Below are positions 25,276-35,800 of a stretch of DNA of 64,000 nt, one piece after another (within the stretch, counting starts at the first letter, position 1; each line of letters begins with the position of its first letter). A program made the translations under genes and the position numbers. A model generated the notes under the pieces. The model saw only the letters and a list, made by a program, of their open reading frames with translations. It did no database searches and was not told the DNA's origin. The stretch is from Lineus longissimus (taxonomy: Eukaryota; Nemertea; Pilidiophora; Heteronemertea; Lineidae), in assembly GCF_910592395.1 (NCBI RefSeq), contig NC_088319.1, positions 9,178,001-9,242,000 on the forward strand. The letters are read 5' to 3'.

Positions 25276-26060
25276 TATCAACTGATCACAATTAGCTATG
25301 ATGTAAATGACGTGCTGTCTCCAGGATGGGCATTGAGCCCTGACGACGCCAGTCGGCATTGACGAGCACTCCAACCCAGGTCATGTGGCAACTTAAACCA
25401 TCTGCAATGGGGAAGTGTCCGCCTGGCAGAGGTGTCTGCAAGGAGCCTCAGTGAAGCAATAATCTTACGTTTTATATGATAGGGCCTCTTATGCTCGTGT
25501 AAGTCCATGGTCAACACACACCAAGAATGATATTTACATTATAACAGTGTGACAAGATTGTGTCAGAAAACTAAGGGATTAGGTCAGTGGCATATGCTCA
25601 AAACTTGATAATGCCACAGCAATCATGTTTGCAAGTGACATAAATCACTTGTTTGCATAGATAATTTCAGGTGCCCGCAACAAGAACTGGTCATCCTAGC
25701 AACCTCTGTTGGAAGCAAAATCAACCTGCAACCTTTAATCATATTTCTGTGTGACAGAAATTGCTTGTTTGCAGTTATAATTGCAGATGCCATCAAAATT
25801 GAATTAGAATTGGAAATCGCACGGCCTGGGATCAAGCAAAATCAACATGCAATCATGTTTGCATGTGAAAAATTGCCTGTCTGTGGTGATAATCGCAGGT
25901 GCGTGTGACAAGATTGCAATCAGCAAAGTCAAAACTAATTATTGGTTTTACTCCACGACAAGAGATCTTCTTGTTGCATATCACAACGATTCTAATCATA
26001 GTCACTGTTGAGTGACAAAAAACGCCTGTTTATTAGTGTGCAGTGCTCTGATCGATTCAA
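25276..26060. other. Non-coding interior of the large element
   Basis: No gene is supported. Phrases such as TTGTTTGCA, AATCATGTTTGCA and AAATTGCCTG recur loosely between 25620 and 25900, hinting at a degenerate short tandem repeat. Confidence 0.4.
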
Positions 26061-26835
26061 ACGTAGAGCAGGTCACATACTCAATATTAAATTTCCAGCT
26101 AATGTCAACTAATGCCAGCTATTTCCAATAAATGACAGCCCTGACATTCCTCGTTGCATGCTGAATTTGTAATTTCCGGCTAATGTCAACTAATGCCAGC
26201 TATTTCCAATAAATGACAGCCCTGACATTGGTAATCAGCTGGAAGGCCTGGGTCAAGATTTTTCCACCTAATTCCAGCTCTGGAAATTTAAAGGTTCCAG
26301 CTAATGCCAGGTTATGCCAGCTTTTTCCAGAGCTGGCATTTTCTGGCACTGCCATTTACCAAAATACCGCCAAACTCCAGCCCTGACATTTTCTGGAATT
26401 TCCAGCTAATTCCAGCCTCCTGGCAAGGAAAAATAGTTTGGAATTAGGTGGAAATTGCCGGCTTTTGCCGACAATTTCCAGTCGAATTTCGCAGGGGTAT
26501 GGTTCCGCCATATAGTAGAGTAAGGAAATTACTTAATAACGCTGAATGAATAGATGTGACAGAATCACTTGATGAAAGGTTGTGGCCGTGATTCTGTTGT
26601 GAACAGACGTCACCTTTAAGTGATTCCGTCACATCTGTTCAAAGTCCCTTCACTGCAAACTGTATATGTTTAGGACTCACGTGACTAACTTTTGCGAACG
26701 TCTGTATTGCAAGTTTGATATATATTGCCAAATTGTAGATCGATATAAACAGCAACTGTTTGCTAAGCTTGTTTGAAGTTGAAAATTTTCTGGAATCCGT
26801 GATTCCGTCACGCTGGAATTGTTGTGCTGTGGGTA
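26060..26835 (-). repeat. Right terminal repeat zone of the large element
   Basis: A 60-bp segment (TCCAGCTAATGTCAACTAATG...) is repeated at about 26093 and 26172. A field of TTCCAGCT variants and the GAATTTCGCAGGGG block follow. GTGATTCCGTCAC-like boxes occur near 26562 (reverse), 26618 and 26808. The zone mirrors 2244-2870. Confidence 0.6.
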
Positions 26836-27004
26836 TTCATGAGGGGAAGTCTTGAATCGGTCAACGGGCTTTAATTACACACAAACCTAACAGGAACTGT
26901 AGAGAGTCTCGCGCCAGCTTTAAGAAGAGAGTATCACTCCGCGGACCTGCGCACCTTGCTCCAATCTATGGGGCGCCTGCCCGCCCATATTATGTCGCCG
27001 TCAC

Positions 27005-27188
27005 AGTAGTGTCCGATTGCCAAAACTGCAGTCCCCACTTCCAACTGACATCCGACTTGAATGGGCTCGTGATGGTGATGGAAAGGAAGCTGACTTAGAG
27101 TTTCTTCTTGAATTTCTACGGAAGGAAATAATGTGCCGAGAACGATCAGAGACTTTCAAAGTGCTCGCCCTGGGCAGTGGTGGTTTTG
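27005..27188 (+). pseudogene. BEL/Pao gag fragment
   Basis: The frame encodes LPTDIRLEWARDGDGKEADLEFLLEFL followed by REIM-like CRERSETFK. I recognise this as the BEL/Pao gag region that follows the linker. It is on the same strand as the gag start at 1741. About 200 residues of gag would be missing between the two pieces. It abuts the Polinton polymerase fragment at about 27190. Confidence 0.6.
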
Positions 27189-27189
27189 G

Positions 27190-28118
27190 TAATGTCAGTA
27201 CACCAGGACAAACTTTTCCTAGCAGCCAGTAGACTCCAGATCATTTCCCTGTTCCTGTGACATTACATTGATTACAGCTTTAGTGTTAAATGGTAATCTA
27301 ATGTAATGACCACCTTTACACCTCTTGTAATAACATATTGTCATGTCACATGACTCTATTATATTAAGAGACAAGCCAGACCCCTGAAAGTACCTCTCTT
27401 CAATCTGTGTATTAATGTAGTTAAGCTGGTTGGTTACTGAATAGATTGCCTGATTCCTTGAAATTATGCTTTCCATTGGAGACTGAATTAGGTGTGTGAC
27501 ATTAGGGCCGTTTAGACGACGCGAAAAAATCCGGATGCGTCCCGAATCCGGATTAATTTTTCGTCGTGTAAACGCAAAAAGATCCGGATCAATGTGGTTG
27601 CATCCGGACTAAAAAGGTACCATCGCCTTGGGTGGTTTTAATCCGGATTCATCCAGATTCGATCCGAATGCGGTCTTTTCGCCTGTCGTCTAAACGGCCC
27701 TATTGCCACCTTGCACTGCGGCCGAAGGTCGATTGAATTGGGCGAACACTGATATGCTTCTTTTGTGGTGGTAATCATGGAGTTGAAAAATCACCTCCTC
27801 TGACTTCTCTCTGTATTCATACACCTGTTTAGCTTCTCTGTCAATATTAACTTTAATAGTAACCACAGGCTTACCAAACTCCTTCACTGCTTCAATTCCT
27901 TCCACTTTCTTTATGCCATCAAGCTCCTTGGTCTCAAAGGAAAACTTCTTATCTACACCTTTTGGGATGAGTGGTGGAATAGTAGGTTGTACTTGTACCC
28001 CTAACTTACTCATCTGTTTATCTAAATGTCTCTTAGTCGTCCTATTGGCTGCCATATTGCTGTATGAAACGTATTTATCACAAGTAGGACAGTGAACCTT
28101 TTGGTTTCTGTCACTCAT
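27190..28118 (-). pseudogene. Fragment of a second Polinton family B polymerase (N-terminal region)
   Basis: Both open pieces (28118-27702 and 27503-27220) match the N-terminal third of the polymerase at 13052-16774 closely. They cover the C2H2-like start (CPTCDKYVSYSNMA), the DREAKQVYEYR segment and MESIISRNQAIY. The match continues after a frameshift to about 27190 (IWSLLAARK). A 198-bp MITE splits it at 27504-27701. Sequence divergence from the resident polymerase shows that it comes from another, older Polinton copy. The catalytic motifs are absent. Confidence 0.88.
27504..27701. mobile_element. MITE inside the polymerase fragment, 198 bp
   Basis: The ends are AGGGCCGTTTAGACGAC and its complement GTCGTCTAAACGGCCCT, flanked by ATT direct repeats (27501-27503, 27702-27704). 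The interior is rich in ATCCGGAT-type palindromes and has no coding capacity. It splits the polymerase frame cleanly. Confidence 0.85.
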
Positions 28119-28205
28119 TATTGAGAATAAAAAGATTTATTAAATTTCATTCATTCCAGTTATGGTATTCCAGTTATGTTACTTCTTACAGACAGTACAG
28201 GTTGT

Positions 28206-28353
28206 AGTAATAGGATAATGGGTGCTAGATTAATCGGTTTTGGATTGGGATTAAGGCGGCTTTAATGGGAAACCCTTGTGTTTTCCCCCATTGATTTGGC
28301 CCTTTTTCCTACGTAAAATCGTAGATATTCGTAGATCGCATTATCCTATTACT
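28206..28353. mobile_element. Short inverted-repeat element, about 148 bp
   Basis: AGTAATAGGATAATG (28206-28220) pairs with CATTATCCTATTACT (28339-28353). The interior is non-coding. No convincing target duplication was seen. Confidence 0.65.
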
Positions 28354-28379
28354 GGCACAGTGTAGTAGAACATACTGCT

Positions 28380-28960
28380 ACGTTGTCGTTGTCTCCATAG
28401 CAAGTTGTGACAATGTCTCCAGTTGGCAGAACATGTTGCCGAGTAGTCGTTATACTTTGACAGCAAGCTATGACAATAGGTGATATGAATAAAGACTGGC
28501 AAATGCTTTTGACTAAAACTCCATGTACATTTACACTAGGCCTTTCTGTACAAAATTGAAGTTAAAGCATTTCCTTGCCTTTATCCACATCAGTCATTGT
28601 CTCCGGTTGGCACAGTGCAGATTGGAACATGTTGCCAAGTTGTGACAATGTCCCCAGTTGGTGCATGCTTCCATAGCAAGTTGTGACAATGTCTCCAGTC
28701 GACACATTGTAGAACATGTTCCCACATTATCTCTACAGCAAGTTGTGACAGTGGCTGTTATGAATCAAAGTCTAGCAAATGCTTTTACTTTAATTTTGTA
28801 CAGAAAGGCCAAGTGTAAATGTACATGGAGTTTTAGATAAAAGCATTTGCTAGTCTTTATTCATATCCCCATGGTCTCCAGTTGGCACAGTGTAGAGCAT
28901 GTGGTCAAGTTCTCTCCATACTTTGACAGCAAGCTGTGACAACATATCTTGTTGGTACTG
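28380..28960. repeat. Degenerate tandem repeat with two inverted short elements
   Basis: Variants of CAAGTTGTGACAATGTCTCC and AGTTGGCACAGTGTAGAACA recur every 50-80 bp. Embedded are two copies of a ~90-bp piece in opposite orientation (28499-28590 and 28762-28858), with AGCAAATGCTTTTA ends and the shared phrase CCATGTACATTTACACT or its complement. Confidence 0.6.
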
Positions 28961-31267
28961 TGTAGAACTACACTCCGACACAGTGGACATGCCTCGTCCT
29001 GTCAATTGGTACATTGTGGAAAGACGATCAGGATGACTAAATGGTCTGTATAGGAGTCTGTTGCCACGCTGTACCCTTACTTCAATAGCAAAATTTGACT
29101 CTTTCTCTTGTTGGTATAATGCGGACCATATTGCCCTGTTGTCTCTTTACTCAGACAGTTGTGGAAAGTCTAGAGTTGGTAAAAGAATGGGAAAAATATT
29201 TTGGTATTACGCTAGTATTACTGTCTAACTGGTAGAATAGAGAATGCTGCGAGAATATCTTGGCATTTCATAAGTGCACTGTTTCAACACCATGTAACTG
29301 GTATATTTACCATGAATTATATCGTCACAATAGACAGCAGGTTGCGAGACTGTAAACAACTAGAAACATCACAGCATGTGACCTAATCATGGATGGAGAC
29401 ATGAACTACCAGGCACACATGGTGTCAAAACCAAACCTGCCATGTATAAATACCAAGACACTGTTGAGAGCTTTTTGGCATTGTATTACATAATACAATC
29501 TCTACTCTAGGTTGTGGTACTTTTCTCTCCCTAGAACAGTTCAGAGGACTATGGCACTACCGTCAATGGCAGCATTTGTCAATCCCAAGGTTGTCCTTAT
29601 CAGACAGTATTTCTGGGTCAACGTTAAGTCCAGGCATTTCATCATGAAGATAAAACCACACCGAGCAAATCAACAGGCTGATTGTTCCGGTGCGTTTTCA
29701 GTGAATGACCAAGTAGTGCATCTTTCTTGCAGTTCATCTTCGCTCATAAGCATTCCAACTGTTTCACTGCAAACTGTCTGCAGATTTTGGAGAGCCAGTT
29801 CACAAGGATGACTTCTTCCTATGATGTTATCTAGAACACATCCGATGATCCTAACAGCATTTGTCATACATGTAGATGCATTATGTACTCGTGTTATTAA
29901 AGTCGCACTTAAAGAAGGTGAATAGCAGAAAATCAACAAATCATTTGGATCAAGACATTTAATCTTCCAAGCACGATACAAAGCAATATCATAGGGGCAT
30001 ATTTACAAGTGCACCATTTGCATAGTGAACCAGCTTTTTTTCTCGCTTATGAGTGTCATGTGCATGTATACCATGTTTCCTCTCAAGTTTTTTATGGTTT
30101 GATAAAGATGGCTTCATCATGACTTTTTTTTTGTTGTGGTTTGTGCACAATGTTTCCTCAATAGATGGCCATTTTTCAAATTTCTGAATTTACTCTCATT
30201 TAATACATCAGAACAAGCTGTTTAATATCGACAATAGACGTCGGTCGACACTCTGGCACATCAGACAATATACATTATAAAGGTAATACTGAAGCATAAG
30301 TCCTAATACCACACTGGCAGGATTCGCAGTGCGTACATACTTAAGGGGGGTTTTACTGAAACGTACAGCACGCGTACAGGGGCGAGGGTCCAAAAATCTG
30401 GCTTTTCGTGCGTCTGTACAAAATGAATGGCCCCTAAACTGGTTTCAAAATGGTTGCCCCACACTGGAACGAATGCGCATTGAAATCGGTTTAAAATACG
30501 CCACACTCAATACGCACTAACTGAATGGTAGCCCAATGCAGGCCCCATTGTTCACATGTTCATCAGGACGAATCTAGATATTTGATCTACGACGGATTTC
30601 GAAACAGGAAATAAAACGGTGCATTTTCATGGCCTGAGAAAATGAATTTAAAACGAAAAAATTGAGGGGAGTTGGCACAAAGTTTCAAAGTTTTCTGGAT
30701 GAAGTAAGAAGAAGCACTTAAACCTGGAAAAAACGTCTGCGTGTTGTAGTTGAGGAAGAAGGGGGTCACATTGAGCTCCTGCTCAAATAAGGCAGTTTTC
30801 CAATCCACTGATATAGGATTTTTAGACTTGCATTTTTTACGAAAGTACCACATCAGTGATATAGGGCCTAGCAAATTGAAATTTTGATTGCTTACTTATG
30901 ATATCCGAAGCTAGATCAGGGTCGAATTTCAAACTGACTGCGAAGTCAAACTTTTAAAACAGGATGTTTTTTTAGATCCCCGATATATGCTTATTAGCTT
31001 GAAATAATTTTCAGAGATTGCAGCATTGTCCCAAGCTTTCCAATGATACCTTGAGTGTTTTCATAGGGTACATTTCTCTACGACAAGTCAAGTTTGATGC
31101 AGCAGCGGCAGAAAAACATAAGTGAATGATTTCTGACCGTCCCAATTTGGGGTTCTAATAAACCAAAAATTGCCATCATTTAAAAAAAAAAATTTCTATT
31201 GCAAAGACTCAATCAGTATTTGCAAACTCAGATCTTGACAGTCACCTTGAAGGGAGACTATAGTCTT
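28961..31267. other. No gene recognised
   Basis: Open frames on both strands (for example at 29512-29981) overlap one another and lack family signatures. No tRNA, rRNA or clear transposon ends were seen. Confidence 0.45.
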
Positions 31268-31339
31268 GGTTCCACTACAGGGTTTAGATCCGTTTCTATC
31301 GCATCCGCATCAGGTCCGAACTTAGCTTAGTCCGGACTA

Positions 31340-31366
31340 ACGAATGTATGTATGTATGTATGTATA
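31340..31366 (+). repeat. (ATGT)n microsatellite at the LINE 3' end
   Basis: Five or six ATGT steps lie just beyond the 3' end of the minus-strand LINE fragment. Such tails are common at the 3' ends of CR1/L2-type elements. Confidence 0.8.
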
Positions 31367-31429
31367 TACCATATTTAAATTTAAGCGCCCTTTTCAGATT
31401 ATTATCCGTTCAAAGGCGCTTTTACAATA

Positions 31430-32010
31430 TTAATTACATTGTCGAAAAAGATGAGTCTTTAGCATCGTCTGAAATGATGCAAGGCTCCTTGCTTGCCTGA
31501 CCTCAAAAGGGAGCGCATTCCACAGAACAGCAGCGGAGAAAGAGAAGCAACGCTCTCCATATTTGCTCCGGGCCCTTGGAACTTCCAGTCTGTTGTCATC
31601 AGCTGACCGAAGGTCTCTGCCTGGCCTGTAGATATTAACTAGGCTTGACAGGTAACCCGGGGCTGTTCCATGCACACACTTGAAAACGTGCATGAGGATT
31701 TTATAGTTCACCCTCTGCTCAACTGGCAACCAGTGGAGCTCGCGTAGTACAGGGGAGATGTGGTCTCGACGCTTGGTGCGCGTGATGATGCGGGCCGCCA
31801 CGTTCTGCACCCTCTGCAACTTGTTCATAAGGTCTTTTAAAATGCCATAGAGCAGTGAATTACAGTAGTCCAGCCGTGATGTGACTAGGCCGCACACTAG
31901 CGAGCGGGCTGCAGAAGCGCTGAGATACTGCCGGATAAGTCCAACATTCCTCAGTTGGGCGTAGGCTGATCTGCAGACAGCATTCACCTGTGCTTCCATG
32001 TTCATGAATG
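31430..32010 (-). pseudogene. C-terminal fragment of a non-LTR retrotransposon (LINE) reverse transcriptase
   Basis: This open frame of 191 codons has the sequence signature that ends CR1/L2/jockey-type ORF2 proteins in animals: RLDYCNSLLYGI, LQRVQNVAARII, HWLPVEQRVNYKI, a short linker, then CFSFSAAVLWNALP and a final LKTHLF. The reverse transcriptase core and endonuclease are missing, as in a 5'-truncated insertion. The frame itself has no stops, so the insertion is fairly young. It lies on the same strand as, and just downstream of, EXOSC10. Confidence 0.92.
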
Positions 32011-32807
32011 TGGTGCAGTTCGACTACAGGATTGGTAAGTTAACAGGTACGGCTACAGGCGGCGCCACTCTATGCGCGTTTGGCTAAACTCTTCAAAACT
32101 GGAGGTAAGGAAACATGAAAAGCGAGCCATAGTTAGGATAAAGCACTAGAATTTACTTAAATTAAGAATTGAATAATGAAATGAGAAATGAGAACGAATC
32201 AGAGTTGACCTGTTGACAGAAATACCGCGTGTTGTTTTGACAGAACCAACACTTCCGCTCATGCGCAATACGTTCACATTGACACGCCACCTGTAGCCGT
32301 ACTTAGTAACTTGATCTTAATCCGGACTAATGCGGTTCCATTACAGGTAATTTCTGCTTTAGATCTAAGTTCGGCTTAAATCCGCTTGTCCTATCCGCAC
32401 TTAATAAGACCGCTCTTAGTGAGAGCCGGACTTGTTTAGTCCGGACTAGCTGTAATGGAATCACAACTAATTCGGATGTAGTCCGCACTTTCCTGTAGTG
32501 GAACCGCAACTTATAGCAAAGAGCAAGGTAGCTCAGATTAAGTTACATAATATTGCCAAGAGGGGTCTCTCCTATCACAAAGTATATCAAACAGTACATC
32601 ATTCATGTCTTGTACGAGGAATGTCTTTATCGTTGAATCAAACATGACCACCAATTTGACCTCTAGGTCCTGCCTATCGTCCCACTTAAAAGACAAAGCC
32701 CAAAAAATGATGACCTCTGCCTACTTTAGTTTTGAGGAATTCTGTCCCAAATTAACTGGTTTACAGCATGAAGGTATGACAGTAAGATTTTACTGTGTAG
32801 ATTTCTT

Positions 32808-35800
32808 TCATCGTTTTGGCCAGTTTTGCTTTGAACTTGATGGTTTGCTTGAAAACTGTAAACTCTTCTTCCCAGATGATAGATTTTTCCCCGACTTTGA
32901 CTTTGCAGGAGCCTGTAAAAGAGAAGGATGTTGAAAGAAGAATGAAGGTTTAAGGAATAGATATTGAACTGGAAGAACTGGTCTGGAAGCCGATGTTTTG
33001 GGTAAAATGACAGCTCCAGTCTCGTGGTGTTGGTCAGACAACCAATACCTAACGTTAGGTATCAATTTCTATTCTAAAACACCTGCAACTAAACAATGAG
33101 ATTTTGACACCCTCTATATTTTGCATTAACCTAACATTAAAACCATTTTCGAATCAGTCGGTCGGTCGCCAAAACGAAAACCAGGATATCGAGTATGATC
33201 CTGGAGGGAAGCTGGACGCAAGGGCCCAAAGCGGCGGCAAAAAAGCGAAGCTGGCGAAACATTTATAACGGGTCACCGTCACTCATTATTGGACTTGTAG
33301 CGCATTTACGGGGTTGCAACTAATTTGCTTTATAGTGTCACCAGGAAAGAAAAGCATGTGACCTAACGCCGATCTATTTGTATAAAGTGATAATTGGAAG
33401 GTATACAGTAGGAAATATCAATAAAATAATCATTCCATGTCGTCTTTTGAGGGCATTTTTGATTGTAAAAAATATATGTGTACGTCACCGGAGTCTCTGC
33501 AATGATAATCTTATCACAACAGTCTCGCGCAAGTAGAAGTTCTTTACCTATTAGTTCTTCACTTATTAGTCTCAATGTCTGGCGCAAAGCCAGACGTTTT
33601 CCATTACGATTTCACTACGATGTTTGACCAGAAGGAGCAGTGCGCGAGATATGCTAACTGGTACAGGTTGGAACTGAACATTGAATATGCTAGTGGTGAT
33701 GCTTTCTGATGAGAAGTTGGTCGTGATTGATGCAGTATCCTTGGACTTGTCCACAGCATCGTTCAATCATTGCTCTCTGAGCTGGCTTAATTCTGTACTT
33801 ACCCAAATACTGAGACCAAATGCCTGCTGACTGTGCTTTAAAGAGAGACTGGCGCCATGCCTAGTCTCTCTTAAAGCACAGTCAACAGACACCAACCCCC
33901 TCAGACTCAGAAACCACAAACGCCCAACCCTTCCTGCTACCTTAATACTTCTGGGTTGCCCATATATGCCATAAGTTGGAGGGTGCTGGTATTTTTTAGC
34001 CTTCCGCAGGCCTCTTCGGGAGAAATATCCACCGGAGCTGTCAGTCGTTCTCGTGGGGTACAATATGGTGTTATCTAAAATTGACTCCCAAGGGGTATTT
34101 CACAGGAGTGATTACTGCCGTAGGATAATTTTGTAAATCATGTTTTTTGTCATACATGTATTCATTTTGGTTTTGGTAGCTTTCAACATTTTAGTACATG
34201 TAGTCCTAATTGAAATAAATCTTATCATTTATTGAATTAATAGTTGTAGTCCATTATCTGATAAATGTATCAGGCCAGAGAGGGACTTAAAAACTTTCCT
34301 GGACAAGGTTCAAGATACAGCAGCTATGTGAGAAATTGTCTTCTCTCAACAACAAGAATTCACCTTTAAGAGAAAACAATTAGAAAAAGATCATCATGTA
34401 CGCCCTAATGTGAGGTTCTCCAATTGATCAGGACTGCACAAACGCAGTGGGTTAAACTCGACAACTGGAAGAGCCATGCTGTGCTACATGTATTTTTAGA
34501 CATCTCTGGCCAGTCCAAGAGGGCTATAAATAGGCACCCAATGCAATGCCTTGTGTGGGGATTGCGGCATCCAGTAGCCTGGTACCACTGGCCAGTGGTA
34601 CCAGGCTAGGCATCCAGAACATCATTGACAGGCCATGTGGTCTGGAAAGGTTACCAAATAGTCTGTTATCTGAAGTAAATATCTCTTTAGTGGGGAGGAA
34701 TTAATTCTTATACTTGATTTATTTTATTGGAAAAATTAAAATGTTGTAAAATAAGCTGCAGATTTTAGAAATATGAGCTGCGCATTGAAACGATCTCTTG
34801 GCAGACAAAATGTTGAAGTTGGCAAAAAAAGTCCTAGGGATTATGTTACGCCTTACTGAACTCTATCTGAAACTCTTGTTCAACAATCACATACAAACAT
34901 TCATCGATCGTGAGTAAGCAAAAACAAAAGCAACCCTTTTTTCCTTCCTGCCAAAAATGTTCTAAAGATGGCACAGCAGTAAATAACTGGGCAGCAAGCA
35001 GGTGTGCATGAAAAAAGCCATATTGGTATATTCACTAAAGAGTGTTGAAAGATAGTAATGAAATCAGGTTCATAACTCAATATTCATAAAAAATCTTTTG
35101 TCAAAAGCTATGGTTTTGTAATTTGAGATTCGTACTTTTCAACAAAATTGAAGAAATAGCTAGGGGAAGTTTGTTTTTCAAGAAATCGTGATATATGCTA
35201 CTCTGCGTGTTGACGATCTTTTTGGCGGGAAGAATTGTCTGCTGTGTGTGTATTGTACCTCTCTATCATGGCAGAAATACGTGTCGAATTTCGCTGCAAT
35301 GGTACTTTTGTTACTTGGCAACCAGGAATTTCTAAGCAGCGCTCAGTAAAAAAATGAATATAAAAAACACCTTATTTCCATTTTCTCAGTTCTTCAAGTC
35401 TGCGGGTGCGAGAGATACCCGAAAAATAATTTTATCTTAAATTTCTCTCTGCCTTTGCTAGTATTGACTAATAATGTAATGTCCAACTGCCAGTGAATCT
35501 GATGGCATTTGTTTCTTAATTCTTACCCTAAAATGGACAGCACCACTTGGATTGAAATCTTTATTCTTTCCTTTTCCTTTTCCTTCCCCTTTTCCTCTAC
35601 CCTTTCCTGAATCTGAAATTGAAATTGAAATTCTGATTGGTGTGTAAAGAACACATATGTCAGGTGATCCAGAAACACGTCCCACTTTTTAAATTTATAG
35701 TATCTCAATTATTTTAGTTCCAAATTCTTTGAAAAATCTCATTATCTAATGCATCATTACTGGAAGGGGGACAAGTTAAATCATACTAAGGGACTTTGTA

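Larger units (their letters stand above)
2250..26835. mobile_element. Large DNA-transposon-like unit with inverted repeat-rich ends, host to the Polinton
   Basis: Both ends carry matching sequence in inverted orientation. These are GTGATTCCGTCAC motifs, a CCCCTGCGAAAT block, a field of TTCCAGCT/AGCTGGAA repeats, and further in a shared ~500-bp block with the phrase GCAAATTAGGTCCGCCA. Subtracting the 18.3-kb Polinton and its duplicated target leaves about 6.3 kb holding one gene on the minus strand (PIN-like/CXC protein). Exact termini and a target duplication could not be fixed, so the limits are approximate. The superfamily is unknown. The symmetry argues for one transposon rather than two unrelated repeats. 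Confidence 0.55.
31268..32505. mobile_element. Cluster of TTCCACTACAGG-ended elements, interrupted by a LINE
   Basis: GGTTCCACTACAGG (31268-31281) pairs with CCTGTAGTGGAACC (32492-32505). A second, inner pair GGTTCCATTACAGG (32334-32347) / CTGTAATGGAATC (32450-32462) bounds a 130-bp element of the same family. Both are full of TAGTCCGGACTA palindromes. The LINE fragment sits between the left end and the inner element. Confidence 0.6.
32913..35526 (-). other. Last EXOSC10 intron
   Basis: It lies between exon 35606-35527 and exon 32912-32808. It holds the snap-back repeat at 33.8 kb and the 34-bp palindrome at 34.6 kb. I see no other gene. Confidence 0.8.

Noticed and set aside
29512-29981. 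Overlapping open frames on both strands, possible gene
   Set aside because: No family resemblance, no splice-consistent continuation and no start context. Treated as chance.
32605-32934. Plus-strand open frame of 109 codons
   Set aside because: It is antisense to the terminal EXOSC10 exon, whose phase, acceptor and NWPKR ending are convincing.
35458-35708. Two overlapping minus-strand open frames with GKGKGK or EKGKEKEK runs
   Set aside because: Only 35606-35527 is used, as an EXOSC10 exon with good splice sites and correct phase. The rest is intron read-through.
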